From JBDIBB01 sp039812685 (GTDB taxonomy: Bacteria; Acidobacteriota; Vicinamibacteria; Vicinamibacterales; JAFNAJ01): DNA of 53,728 nucleotides. The notes beneath the pieces were generated by a model. It saw only the letters and a program-made list of their open reading frames with translations, searched no databases and was not told the DNA's origin. Both the position numbers and the translations under genes were made by a program. The stretch lies in assembly GCA_039812685.1 (NCBI GenBank), contig JBDIBB010000008.1:1-53728 (forward strand). The letters run 5' to 3'. Positions 41,112-49,146 of the stretch are shown here, piece after piece (position 1 is the stretch's first letter; each line of letters starts with the position of its first letter).

Positions 41112-43454
41112 ATGGACAGCGTTCGGATCGAGCTGCCGCTGCTGCTGCCGGAGGTGCCCGACGCGCACGACGCGTGCGTCGGCCGTCTCCAGTCGCTGCT
41201 GGAGGGACGCCCGGGCATCACCCGGACGCACGTCGTCGACACGCCGGCAGCGGCCGCGCTCTGCCTGCACTACGACCCGGGCGCCATCACCCTGCAGCAG
41301 GTGGAGGCGCTGGCGAAGGCCGCGGGCGCCGACGTGCAGGAACGCTACGGGCACCGCGTCTGGCCGATTCGCGCGATCGCTGCCGAGGACGCGAGTCGCC
41401 GCATCGAGGATGCGGCGCGAGCCGTGGACGGCGTCCTCGCCGTGGCGGTGAACCTGCCGGGACAGGTCGTGCGCGTCGAGTTCGAGCGGGCGCGATTCCG
41501 GCCGGCCAACCTCGACGAGGTGCTGCGGCGCAACGGGGTGGCCGCCGTTGCGGAGCCCGGGGAGGTCCGTTCGTGGTACGCGCGCCACCGCGAGCTGGCG
41601 TGGAGCCTGACGGCGGGCGTCCTGCTCGCCGCGGCATGGCTCGCCGCGCGCGGCGGCGCCCCGGCGCCCGTCGCGGTGGCGCTCTATCTCGCCTCCTACG
41701 CATTCGGCGCCTTCGACCTGCTGCGCCACGCGGCGGTGAACCTGAGGCGCGGCCGCTTCACCTTCGACATCGACCTGCTCATGCTGCTGGCGGCAGGCGG
41801 GGCCGCGGTGCTCGGCGACTGGGCCGAGGGCGCGTTCCTGCTGTTCCTCTTCTCGCTGGCGCACGCCCTCGAACACTACGCGCTGGGCCGCGCGCGCGCC
41901 TCCATCCGCGCGCTCTCGGACCTGGCGCCCGCCGTGGCCCACGTCATCCGCGACGACCGCACGGAGGACGTGCCGGTGGCGCAGGTGCGGGCCGGCGACC
42001 GCGTGCTGGTGCGTCCGGCCGAACGGGTACCCGTCGACGGGCGCATCGTCTCGGGGCGATCGGCGATCGACCAGGCGCCCATCACGGGCGAATCCATCCC
42101 GGTGGAAAAGGCCGAGGGCGACGAGGTGTACGCCGGCACCATCAACGGCGACGGTGCCCTCCGCATCGAGACGACCGCGGCGGCCGGCGACCGGACCCTC
42201 GATCGCGTGATCCAGCTCGTCGAGGAGGCGCAGACCCAGCGCGCGCCGACGCAGGTCTTCACCGACCGGTTCGAGCGCGTGTTCGTGCCCGCGGTCCTCG
42301 CCGCCGACGCGCTGCTCATTGTCGTGCCGCCGCTGCTGGGCATCTGGCAGTGGTCTGCCGCCTTCTATCGCGGCATGGCGCTGCTGGTGGCCGCCTCGCC
42401 GTGCGCGCTGGCGCTCGGCACGCCCGCGGCCGTCCTGGCCGGGGTTGCGCAGGCGGCGCGCCGCGGGGTCCTGGTGAAGGGCGGGGCGCACCTCGAGAGG
42501 CTCGGCACGGTCGAGGCCCTGGCGCTCGACAAGACCGGCACGCTCACCACCGGGCGGCCGGAGGTGACCGCCCTGGCGCCGGCTCCCGACGTCACGGTCG
42601 AGGAACTGCTTCGCGTGGCGGCCGCCGTCGAGCGGCAGTCCCAGCACCCGCTGGCGGCGGCGGTGGTTCGCAGGGCTGAAGCGGCGCGGGTGCCGGTTGC
42701 GGCGGCGACCGACGTCGAGAGCGTGACCGGCCGCGGGATCCGCGGGCGCGTCGAGGGCGCACACGTCACGGTGGGCAGCGCGCGGCTGTTCGACGAGGAC
42801 GGCCTCCAGATGCCGGCATCGATCCGGGAGGCGGCCGACGGTCTCCAGACGGCTGGCCACAGCGTGATGCTCGTGCACCGCGACGATCGGTGGCTCGGTG
42901 TCATCGGACTCGCCGACCGGCCGCGCGACGGGGTCCGGGACGTGCTGGCACGCCTGCGCCAGATCGGGATCGCGCGGATCGTGATGCTGACGGGCGATCA
43001 TCAGGCTGTCGGCGAGGCCGTTGGCAGGGAAGTGGGCGTGGATGCCGTCTTCGCGGACCTGCTGCCCGAGGGCAAGGTCCGATCGATTCGGACGCTGCTC
43101 GAGGCTCACGGCCACGTGGCGATGGTTGGCGACGGCGTCAACGACGCACCGGCGCTCGCGCAGGCCACCGTCGGCATCGCCATGGGCGCGGCCGGCACCG
43201 CGACGGCCCTCGAGACGGCCGACGTGGCGCTGATGGCCGACGACCTGTCACGGCTGCCGTTCGCCATCGGTCTCTCGCGTCAGGCGCGACGCGTCATCCG
43301 CCAGAACCTGTGCGTGTCGCTGGCGGTGATCGCGCTGCTCGTGGTGGCGACGACGACAGGCGCCTTCGGCATCGGCGTGGCGGTGATCGCGCACGAGGGG
43401 AGCACGCTGGTCGTGATGGCCAACGCGCTTCGCCTGCTGGCGTTCGAGGGCTGA
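41112..43454 (+). CDS. P1B-type heavy-metal ATPase, P1B-4-like
   Basis: 780 residues; the ATG at 41112 has GGAGG 6 bases upstream (an ATG at 41106 is too close). P-type motifs are intact: TGES, DKTGTLTTG (Asp about 473), QHPLA, MLTGDH and GDGVNDAPAL. Membrane metal motifs are SPC (about residue 428-430) and H761-E-G-S-T, the combination of P1B-4 ATPases associated with Co2+, Zn2+, Fe2+ or Ni2+. The first 150 residues look like degenerate HMA-type folds without CxxC. It follows the CzcCBA-like genes by 84 bases and likely shares their inducer. Confidence 0.88.
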   Translation: MDSVRIELPLLLPEVPDAHDACVGRLQSLLEGRPGITRTHVVDTPAAAALCLHYDPGAITLQQVEALAKAAGADVQERYGHRVWPIRAIAAEDASRRIEDAARAVDGVLAVAVNLPGQVVRVEFERARFRPANLDEVLRRNGVAAVAEPGEVRSWYARHRELAWSLTAGVLLAAAWLAARGGAPAPVAVALYLASYAFGAFDLLRHAAVNLRRGRFTFDIDLLMLLAAGGAAVLGDWAEGAFLLFLFSLAHALEHYALGRARASIRALSDLAPAVAHVIRDDRTEDVPVAQVRAGDRVLVRPAERVPVDGRIVSGRSAIDQAPITGESIPVEKAEGDEVYAGTINGDGALRIETTAAAGDRTLDRVIQLVEEAQTQRAPTQVFTDRFERVFVPAVLAADALLIVVPPLLGIWQWSAAFYRGMALLVAASPCALALGTPAAVLAGVAQAARRGVLVKGGAHLERLGTVEALALDKTGTLTTGRPEVTALAPAPDVTVEELLRVAAAVERQSQHPLAAAVVRRAEAARVPVAAATDVESVTGRGIRGRVEGAHVTVGSARLFDEDGLQMPASIREAADGLQTAGHSVMLVHRDDRWLGVIGLADRPRDGVRDVLARLRQIGIARIVMLTGDHQAVGEAVGREVGVDAVFADLLPEGKVRSIRTLLEAHGHVAMVGDGVNDAPALAQATVGIAMGAAGTATALETADVALMADDLSRLPFAIGLSRQARRVIRQNLCVSLAVIALLVVATTTGAFGIGVAVIAHEGSTLVVMANALRLLAFEG

Positions 43455-43637
43455 GCCCGCCCGTCTTGCCTTCACGGCCGGGCTGGCGCAGAATCCGCTC
43501 GGGACCGTGAGACAGATCGCGTCGCCGGCGGAGGAGGCCGGCGGAGGAGCGGGCCGCCCGTGCGCCATCCCGGGTGCGCCGCCATGCTCCCGGGCATCCC
43601 GGTGCCGCCGCCAACCAACCCATCGTCGAGCTCCGTC

Positions 43638-44591
43638 ATGAACCGCAACCTCCACTTCATCCTCGGTGACGGCGTCATCGGCTGCGCCACGGCAGGGGAG
43701 CTGGCGCGCCGCGGCATCCCGTACGTGCTGGCCAGCCGCACACCGCCGAACGGGCCCGCGGCCGGCGCGCATCGCCAGGTGGATGCGCTGGACCGCGACG
43801 CCCTGCTGGCCGCCAGCGCCGGCGCGACCCACCTCTACCTGACCCTGGGCCTGCCCTACAGCACCCGCGTGTGGGAGCGTGACTGGCCGCGCGTGATCGA
43901 GAACGCGATCGCCGCGGCGCGTACGCACGGCCTGCGCCTGGTGATGTTCGACAACATCTACGGCTATGGGCCGGCGCCGCTGCGGCAGCCGATCGACGAG
44001 GATCACCCGCAGGAGCCGCCCTCTCGGAAGGGTCGCGTGCGCAAGGCCGTCGACGACCGGTTGCTCCGGGCCGCGCGCGAGGACGGGGTTCCGGTGCTGC
44101 TGGCGCGAGCCTCGGACTTCTATGGGCCCGGGGTGCGCAACGCCGTGATCTTCGCCGCGGCGATCGAGCGGCAGTTGCAGCGCAAGGCCGCCTTCTGGCT
44201 CGGCGATCCGGACTCCCTCCACAGCTACACGTACGTGCCCGACGCGGCGCGTGGGATGGTGGAGCTTGCGCTGGACGAAGGTGCGTACGGTCAGGCGTGG
44301 CACCTGCCGACGATGTCGCCGGCGCCCACCTCGCGTGCGCTGCTGGAGATGTCGGCGCGTCTGCTGGACGCGCCTCAGCGGGTGCGGGTGCAGCCGGCCG
44401 CGGTGCAGGCCGTGCTCGGCCTGTTCGTGCCGATCCTGCGCGAGCTGCGCGAGATTCGTTATCAGCACACGCAGGACTTCGTCTTCTCGAGCGCGCGCTT
44501 CTCGCAGCGCTATCCGGACTTCCGCATCACGTCGTATGAGGAGGGCATGAAGGCGATGGTGCACTCGCTGCGGTGCGAGCAGCCGTTGTAG
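43638..44591 (+). CDS. NAD-dependent epimerase/dehydratase-like SDR protein
   Basis: 317 residues from the ATG at 43638. The nucleotide-binding motif is atypical (FILGDGVIGCATAGELARRG, G-x-G-x-x-G). FDNIYGYGP and later blocks (VLLARASDFYGPGVRN, SYTYVPDAARGMVELAL) resemble extended SDRs. The Tyr of a Y-x3-K motif is not clear; the region reads KGRVRKAVDDRL, so catalytic competence is uncertain and the protein may bind a nucleotide or act on an unusual substrate. It is followed by a lipoprotein gene 38 bases later. Confidence 0.75.
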   Translation: MNRNLHFILGDGVIGCATAGELARRGIPYVLASRTPPNGPAAGAHRQVDALDRDALLAASAGATHLYLTLGLPYSTRVWERDWPRVIENAIAAARTHGLRLVMFDNIYGYGPAPLRQPIDEDHPQEPPSRKGRVRKAVDDRLLRAAREDGVPVLLARASDFYGPGVRNAVIFAAAIERQLQRKAAFWLGDPDSLHSYTYVPDAARGMVELALDEGAYGQAWHLPTMSPAPTSRALLEMSARLLDAPQRVRVQPAAVQAVLGLFVPILRELREIRYQHTQDFVFSSARFSQRYPDFRITSYEEGMKAMVHSLRCEQPL

Positions 44592-44629
44592 CGGGCCGTG
44601 TGGACAACGGGTGGAAAGGAGGTCAGGAG

Positions 44630-45208
44630 ATGGTGATGCCCTCTCGGATGCTGCACGTTGTGGTGGTGCCCATCGCGGCGCTGATCCTGGCGGCCTGTTC
44701 CGGCAAGGGCGGCAACAGCGATGCGACGTCCGCCCCGGCGGGGAACACGGTGCGGGAGCCGCCGGCGGCCGCCTCAGGCGGACGCAACGCCTGCGCGCTG
44801 GTCAATCAAGGGGAGATCGAGGCGATTGCCGGCCGGAAGGTGCGCCTGCTGCACGACATCGAGGCCCCGGATCAGACCACTTGTGAACTGCGCGACGACG
44901 CGTCGCCCGAGGTGACCTTCGTGTACGTGAAGGTGCTCTGGGCGGGCGGAAAGGAGCAGGCGGCCGCGGAGACGGCGGGACGCGGCCTCGCACGACAGGC
45001 GATCGGCGGCGGCGATGCCGACATCGAGGCGTTGACCGGCTCGGGGAACGTGCACGGCCTGGCCGACCAGGCGTTCTACAGCGACGTCATGCCGTCATGG
45101 TTCCTGAAGGGCGACGTGCTGGTGGAGGTCATCTCGCCCCTCTGGCCGCACGACAAGACGCTGGCGACCTTCAAGTCGGTGGCGGCATCGGCGTTGTCCA
45201 GGCTCTGA
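44630..45208 (+). CDS. Lipoprotein, DUF3558-like
   Basis: 192 residues. A very strong ribosome site (AAAGGAGG) lies 7 bases before the ATG. The N-terminus (MLHVVVVPIAALILAAC) has a lipobox LAAC. After a low-complexity linker, NACALVNQGEIEAIAGRKV starts a domain resembling DUF3558 proteins ('ACALL...E...A.G'), with paired Cys (NACAL, TTCEL). Function unknown; likely attached to a membrane. Confidence 0.65.
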   Translation: MVMPSRMLHVVVVPIAALILAACSGKGGNSDATSAPAGNTVREPPAAASGGRNACALVNQGEIEAIAGRKVRLLHDIEAPDQTTCELRDDASPEVTFVYVKVLWAGGKEQAAAETAGRGLARQAIGGGDADIEALTGSGNVHGLADQAFYSDVMPSWFLKGDVLVEVISPLWPHDKTLATFKSVAASALSRL

Positions 45209-45243
45209 CCGGGACGCGCAACCGGCGCCGCCGGCCCCGTTGG

Positions 45244-45281
45244 GCGCGGGTTGTGCCGCGAAGCCTCCGGCCAACCCGCGC
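45244..45281. repeat. REP-like hairpin GCGCGGGTTG ... CAACCCGCGC (copy B)
   Basis: The same 10-bp arms as copy A (1268-1277/1328-1337) recur at 45244-45253 and 45272-45281 around an 18-base loop. They lie between the lipoprotein gene and the fatty-acid cassette. It could also act as a terminator for the lipoprotein gene. Confidence 0.45.
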
Positions 45282-45428
45282 GGCGCCGGGAAGGCTCTCG
45301 CGCGCACGGACCGCCCCCCATGCCTTCCCCCACGTGGCAGAAACGTGACACTTCACCCGAGACCGGGCTGATAGGCTACCCGGATTCCCTTGGAACCCGT
45401 CAGGGGTGAGACGAGGTGCTGTCGAGAT

Positions 45429-46376
45429 ATGCCCGTTGCGTTGCCGGAGGGATCCTGGGCGCTGATCCTCGGTGGGTCGAGCGGCTTCGGGCTCGCCACC
45501 GCCCACCAGTTGTCGCGCCACGGGACGCACCTGTGCATCGTCCACCGCGATCGCCGGGGCGCGATGCCGCGCATCCAGGCGGAGTTCGACGCCATCCGCG
45601 CGCGAGGGGTTTCGCTCGTGGCCTTCAACGACGATGCGCTGAGCGCCGGGCGCCGGGCCGCGATCCTCGACCAGCTCGCCCCGGCCCTCGGTGAGCGCGG
45701 CCGGGTGCGGCTGCTGTTGCACTCGATCGCCTTCGGCAACCTCAAGCTCGTCGCTCCGGAGGCGAAGCGAAAGGAGACCGCGCGCGCTGCGTTCGCACGG
45801 GAGCTGGGCGTCGACGAGGCCCGGCTGGCCGAAGCCGCCGACCGCCTCTTCGCCGGCGGCGAGGACGCGCTGGCTTCGCTGGCCACCGCGCCCGAGTACC
45901 CTGCCGGGGCCTTCATCGAGGAGGAGGATCTGCAGCAGACGATCCACGCGATGGGCACGAGCCTGCTCGGCTGGGTGCAGGAACTCCACCGCCGCGGGAT
46001 GTTCGCGTCCGACGCGCGGGTCGTGGGCCTGACGAGCGAGGGCAACGAAGTCGCCTGGAAGGGATACGCCGCGGTGGCGGCCGCGAAGGTGGCGCTCGAG
46101 TCGATCAGCCGTGCGATCGCGGTCGAGATGGCGCCCTACGGCATCCGCTCGAACATCGTCCAGGCGGGGGTGACCGACACCCCGGCGCTGCGCCTCATCC
46201 CCGGAAGCGCTCAGCTGAAGGCCGCCGCCCGTCGCAGGAATCCCTTCGCGCGCCTGACCACCCCCGACGATGTGGCGCGAGTCATCCACCTGCTGTGCCT
46301 GCCGGAGGCGGCGTGGATCAACGGCGAGGTGATCCGCGTCGACGGCGGTGAGCACGTCTCGGGGGCCTCGCTGTGA
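45429..46376 (+). CDS. Enoyl-ACP reductase-like SDR (FabI/FabL type) of the acyl cassette
   Basis: 315 residues. N-terminal cofactor loop ILGGSSGFGLATA and the catalytic Y213-x6-K220 spacing of enoyl-ACP reductases (Y-A-A-V-A-A-A-K), plus the C-terminal GVTDTPALRLIP and EVIRVDGGEHV. It is about 50 residues longer than standard FabI/FabL because of a helical insert at about 105-165 (KRKETARAAFAREL...FIEEED). It would reduce the trans-2 double bond in each elongation round. It starts the nine-gene cassette and overlaps the next gene by 4 bp. Confidence 0.8.
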   Translation: MPVALPEGSWALILGGSSGFGLATAHQLSRHGTHLCIVHRDRRGAMPRIQAEFDAIRARGVSLVAFNDDALSAGRRAAILDQLAPALGERGRVRLLLHSIAFGNLKLVAPEAKRKETARAAFARELGVDEARLAEAADRLFAGGEDALASLATAPEYPAGAFIEEEDLQQTIHAMGTSLLGWVQELHRRGMFASDARVVGLTSEGNEVAWKGYAAVAAAKVALESISRAIAVEMAPYGIRSNIVQAGVTDTPALRLIPGSAQLKAAARRRNPFARLTTPDDVARVIHLLCLPEAAWINGEVIRVDGGEHVSGASL

Positions 46377-47368
46377 GCCTGTTCCTGCACGGGCTCGGTC
46401 ACTTCCATCCCGAGAACGTGATCACGAACCAGTTCCTCGAGGAACTCGACATCGGCACGACCGACGCGTGGATCCTCGAGCGGGTCGGGATCCGCGAGCG
46501 GCGGACGCTGCTGCCGCTCGACTACATCAAGACGACGAAGAACCGCGACCTGCGCCTGGCCACCGAGGTGATGGTCTACGGCAACGCGGAGACCGGCAGC
46601 CGGGCGGCCGAGATGGCGATCGCCCGCGCCGGCATCGATCGCTCCGAGATCGGGATGGTGGTGTCCGGCAGCTCGGCGCCCGACATGGTGACGCCGGCCG
46701 ACGCGTGCACGATCGCCGCCAGGCTCGGCCTCGAGGTGCCCTGCTTCGACGTCAATTCCGCCTGCACGAGCTTTCACGTGGCCCTGCACATGCTGTCGAT
46801 GATGGACCCCGTGAAGGTGCCCCGGTTCGTTCTCTCGGTCGTGCCGGAGGGCGTGACGCGGACCGTCGACTACTCCGACCGCGCGTCCGCGGTGTTGTGG
46901 GGCGACGGCGCGTCGGCGGCCGTGCTCTCGACGCGCGAGCGCGGCCGGGCCGAGGTGCTCGGCGCTGCCATGGAGTCCTCTCCCGCCGGCTGGGACAAGG
47001 TCACGATCCCTCGGACCGGCCACTTCCTCCAGGAGGGGCGCACCGTGCAGACGCTCGCCATCCGGAAGACGGTCGCCGGGTACCGGCGGCTGAAGGACGC
47101 CTACGCGGCGGAGGGCCGCCGGCTCCACTTCGTGGGTCACCAGGCGAACCTGTCGATGCTGCTGAAGGTGTGCGAGATGTGCGGAGTGCCGCCGGAGCGT
47201 CACCATCACAACGTCGAGAGCCTGGGGAACACGGCCGGCTCGGGCGCGCCGAGCGTGCTCAGCATGTGCTGGGACGAGTGGACCGGCGCCGACGACGTGG
47301 CGGTGGCGGGCGTCGGCGCGGGGTTCACCTGGTCGAGCTTCCTCCTGCGCTTCGGGGGGACGGCGTGA
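46373..47368 (+). CDS. FabH-like ketosynthase III (chain initiation)
   Basis: 331 residues from GTG overlapping the previous stop. Catalytic triad positions: C131 (VNSACTSF), H256 (GHQANL) and N286 (LGNTAGSG), the FabH arrangement. The N-terminus FLHGLGHFHPENVITN and TDAWILERVGIRERR are typical of KSIII. It would condense a primer (acyl-CoA or similar) with malonyl-ACP. The text diverges from housekeeping FabH (ACTSF instead of ACAGF), as in specialised KSIII. Primer not predictable. Confidence 0.85.
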   Translation: MSLFLHGLGHFHPENVITNQFLEELDIGTTDAWILERVGIRERRTLLPLDYIKTTKNRDLRLATEVMVYGNAETGSRAAEMAIARAGIDRSEIGMVVSGSSAPDMVTPADACTIAARLGLEVPCFDVNSACTSFHVALHMLSMMDPVKVPRFVLSVVPEGVTRTVDYSDRASAVLWGDGASAAVLSTRERGRAEVLGAAMESSPAGWDKVTIPRTGHFLQEGRTVQTLAIRKTVAGYRRLKDAYAAEGRRLHFVGHQANLSMLLKVCEMCGVPPERHHHNVESLGNTAGSGAPSVLSMCWDEWTGADDVAVAGVGAGFTWSSFLLRFGGTA

Positions 47369-47955
47369 GGTACGACGACTTCAGGCGCCGCTCCAGCTTC
47401 GATCACGCGGAACTGCTCGCCTTCGCCCACGGCCGGCTGGTGGAGGACCCGCCAGAGGCGTTCGCGGCGAAGCTGCCGCTGCCGCCGATGCTGATGGTCG
47501 ATCGCATCGGCGCGATCTCCCGCGACCGCCACCGGGGACGCATCGAGGCCGAACGCGACGTCCGGCTCGACGACTGGTTCTTCCAGTGCCACTTCCTTGG
47601 GGACCCGGTGCAGCCGGGGTGTCTCGGCCTGGACGGCGTGTGGCAGCTCGTCGGCTTCTTCTGCGCGTGGGCGGGTGGCCTCGGGACCGGCCGCGCGCTG
47701 GGCTGCGGCGAGGTGGAGTTCGCCGGCCAGATCCGGCCGCGCGACGCGGTCATGCGATACGAGATCGACATCGTGCGCTACCAGGAACTGCCCGCCTCGG
47801 GCTCGGCGGTGGCGGTTGGCGACGCCACGGTCGCGATCGACGGCGACGTGATCTACACGATCCGCCGGGCCAAGGTCGGCATCTTCCGCGACATCGCCTA
47901 CGCCGACTACCCGTGGCCGTCGGCGCGATCGCGGGGCGGGAGGATGGGACGGTGA
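47365..47955 (+). CDS. fabA: FabA-like 3-hydroxyacyl-ACP dehydratase/isomerase
   Basis: 196 residues. The alignment with E. coli FabA is direct: PPMLMVDRIG, WFFQCHFLGDPVQPGCLGLD, GVWQLVGF and GRALGCGEVEFAGQIRP. Catalytic H76 and D90 are present. FabA-type enzymes dehydrate 3-hydroxyacyl-ACP and isomerise trans-2 to cis-3, giving unsaturated chains. It is GTG-initiated with a GTGA overlap at both ends. Confidence 0.88.
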   Translation: MRYDDFRRRSSFDHAELLAFAHGRLVEDPPEAFAAKLPLPPMLMVDRIGAISRDRHRGRIEAERDVRLDDWFFQCHFLGDPVQPGCLGLDGVWQLVGFFCAWAGGLGTGRALGCGEVEFAGQIRPRDAVMRYEIDIVRYQELPASGSAVAVGDATVAIDGDVIYTIRRAKVGIFRDIAYADYPWPSARSRGGRMGR

Positions 47956-48680
47956 GCGACGAGCGCAAGGTCGCGGTGGTCACCGGCGGCGCCACCGGCA
48001 TCGGCCGCGCGGTGTGCCAGGCCCTGGCCGCGAAGGGCCTGCGCGTGGGCGTCGTGTGCCACTCGAGCGAAGCCAGGGCCCGCGAACTGGCCGCGGAACT
48101 CGACGGCGCGTTCGTGGCGCGGGCCGACATCGCCGACCCCGCCCAGGTCGACGCGCTGGTGAAGGAACTGCAGGCCACCGCCGGCCGCGTCGACGTGCTC
48201 GTCAACAACGCCGGCTGCACCCGCGACGCGCCGATCTTCCGCACGACGCTCGACGACTACGACGCCGTCCTCGGCCTCGCGCGCGGCACGTGGTACCTCA
48301 CCAGGCTCGTCCTGCGCCGCTTCATGCTGCGCACGGGCGGTCGGGTGATCAACATCTCGAGCGTCGTCGGACACACCGGCAACGCAGGCCAGATCCCCTA
48401 CGCGATGGCCAAGGCGGGCCTCGACGCGCTCACGCGCTCGCTCGCCCAGGAGCTGAAGGGGCGTGACATCCTCGTCAATTCCGTGGCGCCCGGATTCATC
48501 GAAACCGACATGACCGCCTCGCTGCCGGAGGAGGTGCGCGCGCGCATCCTCGACCACGTCCCCCTTGGACGCATGGGCCGGCCGGAGGAGGTGGCCGAAG
48601 TGGTGGCCTTCCTCGCGACCGGGGCGACGTACGTCACCGGCAGCGTGGTCCACGTGAACGGGGGGATGTACGGTGGCTGA
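47952..48680 (+). CDS. FabG-like 3-ketoacyl-ACP reductase
   Basis: 242 residues, classical SDR: TGGATGIGRA (NADP loop), NNAG (86-89), S136/S137, Y150-A-M-A-K154 and APGFIETDMT. By eye, the fourth residue of the N-S-Y-K tetrad, normally Asn in 'TNL', is Leu109 (LGLARGTW). This could affect catalysis or may be a subfamily trait. It would reduce the 3-keto group after each condensation. It overlaps FabZ by 8 bp. Confidence 0.85.
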   Translation: MSDERKVAVVTGGATGIGRAVCQALAAKGLRVGVVCHSSEARARELAAELDGAFVARADIADPAQVDALVKELQATAGRVDVLVNNAGCTRDAPIFRTTLDDYDAVLGLARGTWYLTRLVLRRFMLRTGGRVINISSVVGHTGNAGQIPYAMAKAGLDALTRSLAQELKGRDILVNSVAPGFIETDMTASLPEEVRARILDHVPLGRMGRPEEVAEVVAFLATGATYVTGSVVHVNGGMYGG

Positions 48681-49146
48681 ACCGTTGACCCCGCTCGAGG
48701 TGCTGGCGCTGATCCCCCAGCAGGAGCCCTTCCGCTTCCTTGACGAGATCGTCGAGGTCGACGCCGACCACATCGTCTCGCGCTACACGTTCCGGCCGGA
48801 GGCCGACTTCTATCGCGGTCACTTTCCCGGCAACCCGATCACGCCAGGCGTGCTCCTGATCGAGGCGATGGCGCAGACGGGCGTCGTCGCGCTCGGCATC
48901 TACCTCGTCGGCAGCGAGCGCGGGAGGGACGAGGTGCGACGTGTGCTGACCGTCTTCACCGACGTGACGGCCGAGTTCTCCGGCGTCGTAAAACCCGGTG
49001 ACACCGTGACGATCTCGGCGAGGAAGGTGTTCTTCCGGATGATGAAGCTGCGGTCGGAGGTGCGGATGACGAAGGCCGACGGGACGCTGGTGGCCAGCGC
49101 GACGCTCGCCGGCATGGGCGTCGAGGCCCCCGGGGGGATCGCATGA
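48673..49146 (+). CDS. FabZ-like 3-hydroxyacyl-ACP dehydratase
   Basis: 157 residues with the hot-dog helix: FYRGH50FPGNPITPGVLLIE64AMAQTG, the catalytic His/Glu pair. An N-terminal LTPLEVLALIPQQEPFRFLDEI is FabZ-like. With FabA in the same cassette this gives two dehydratases of different specificity (FabZ for saturated or polar chains). A GTG start inside fabG and an ATGA overlap with the next gene indicate tight coupling. Confidence 0.87.
   Translation: MAEPLTPLEVLALIPQQEPFRFLDEIVEVDADHIVSRYTFRPEADFYRGHFPGNPITPGVLLIEAMAQTGVVALGIYLVGSERGRDEVRRVLTVFTDVTAEFSGVVKPGDTVTISARKVFFRMMKLRSEVRMTKADGTLVASATLAGMGVEAPGGIA

Noticed and set aside
37878..43115. Very long open frame antisense to the metal-efflux genes (about 1745 codons).
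   Set aside because: It mirrors clear CzcA and ATPase coding sequence; His/Arg/Gln-rich composition is typical of a GC-rich shadow frame.
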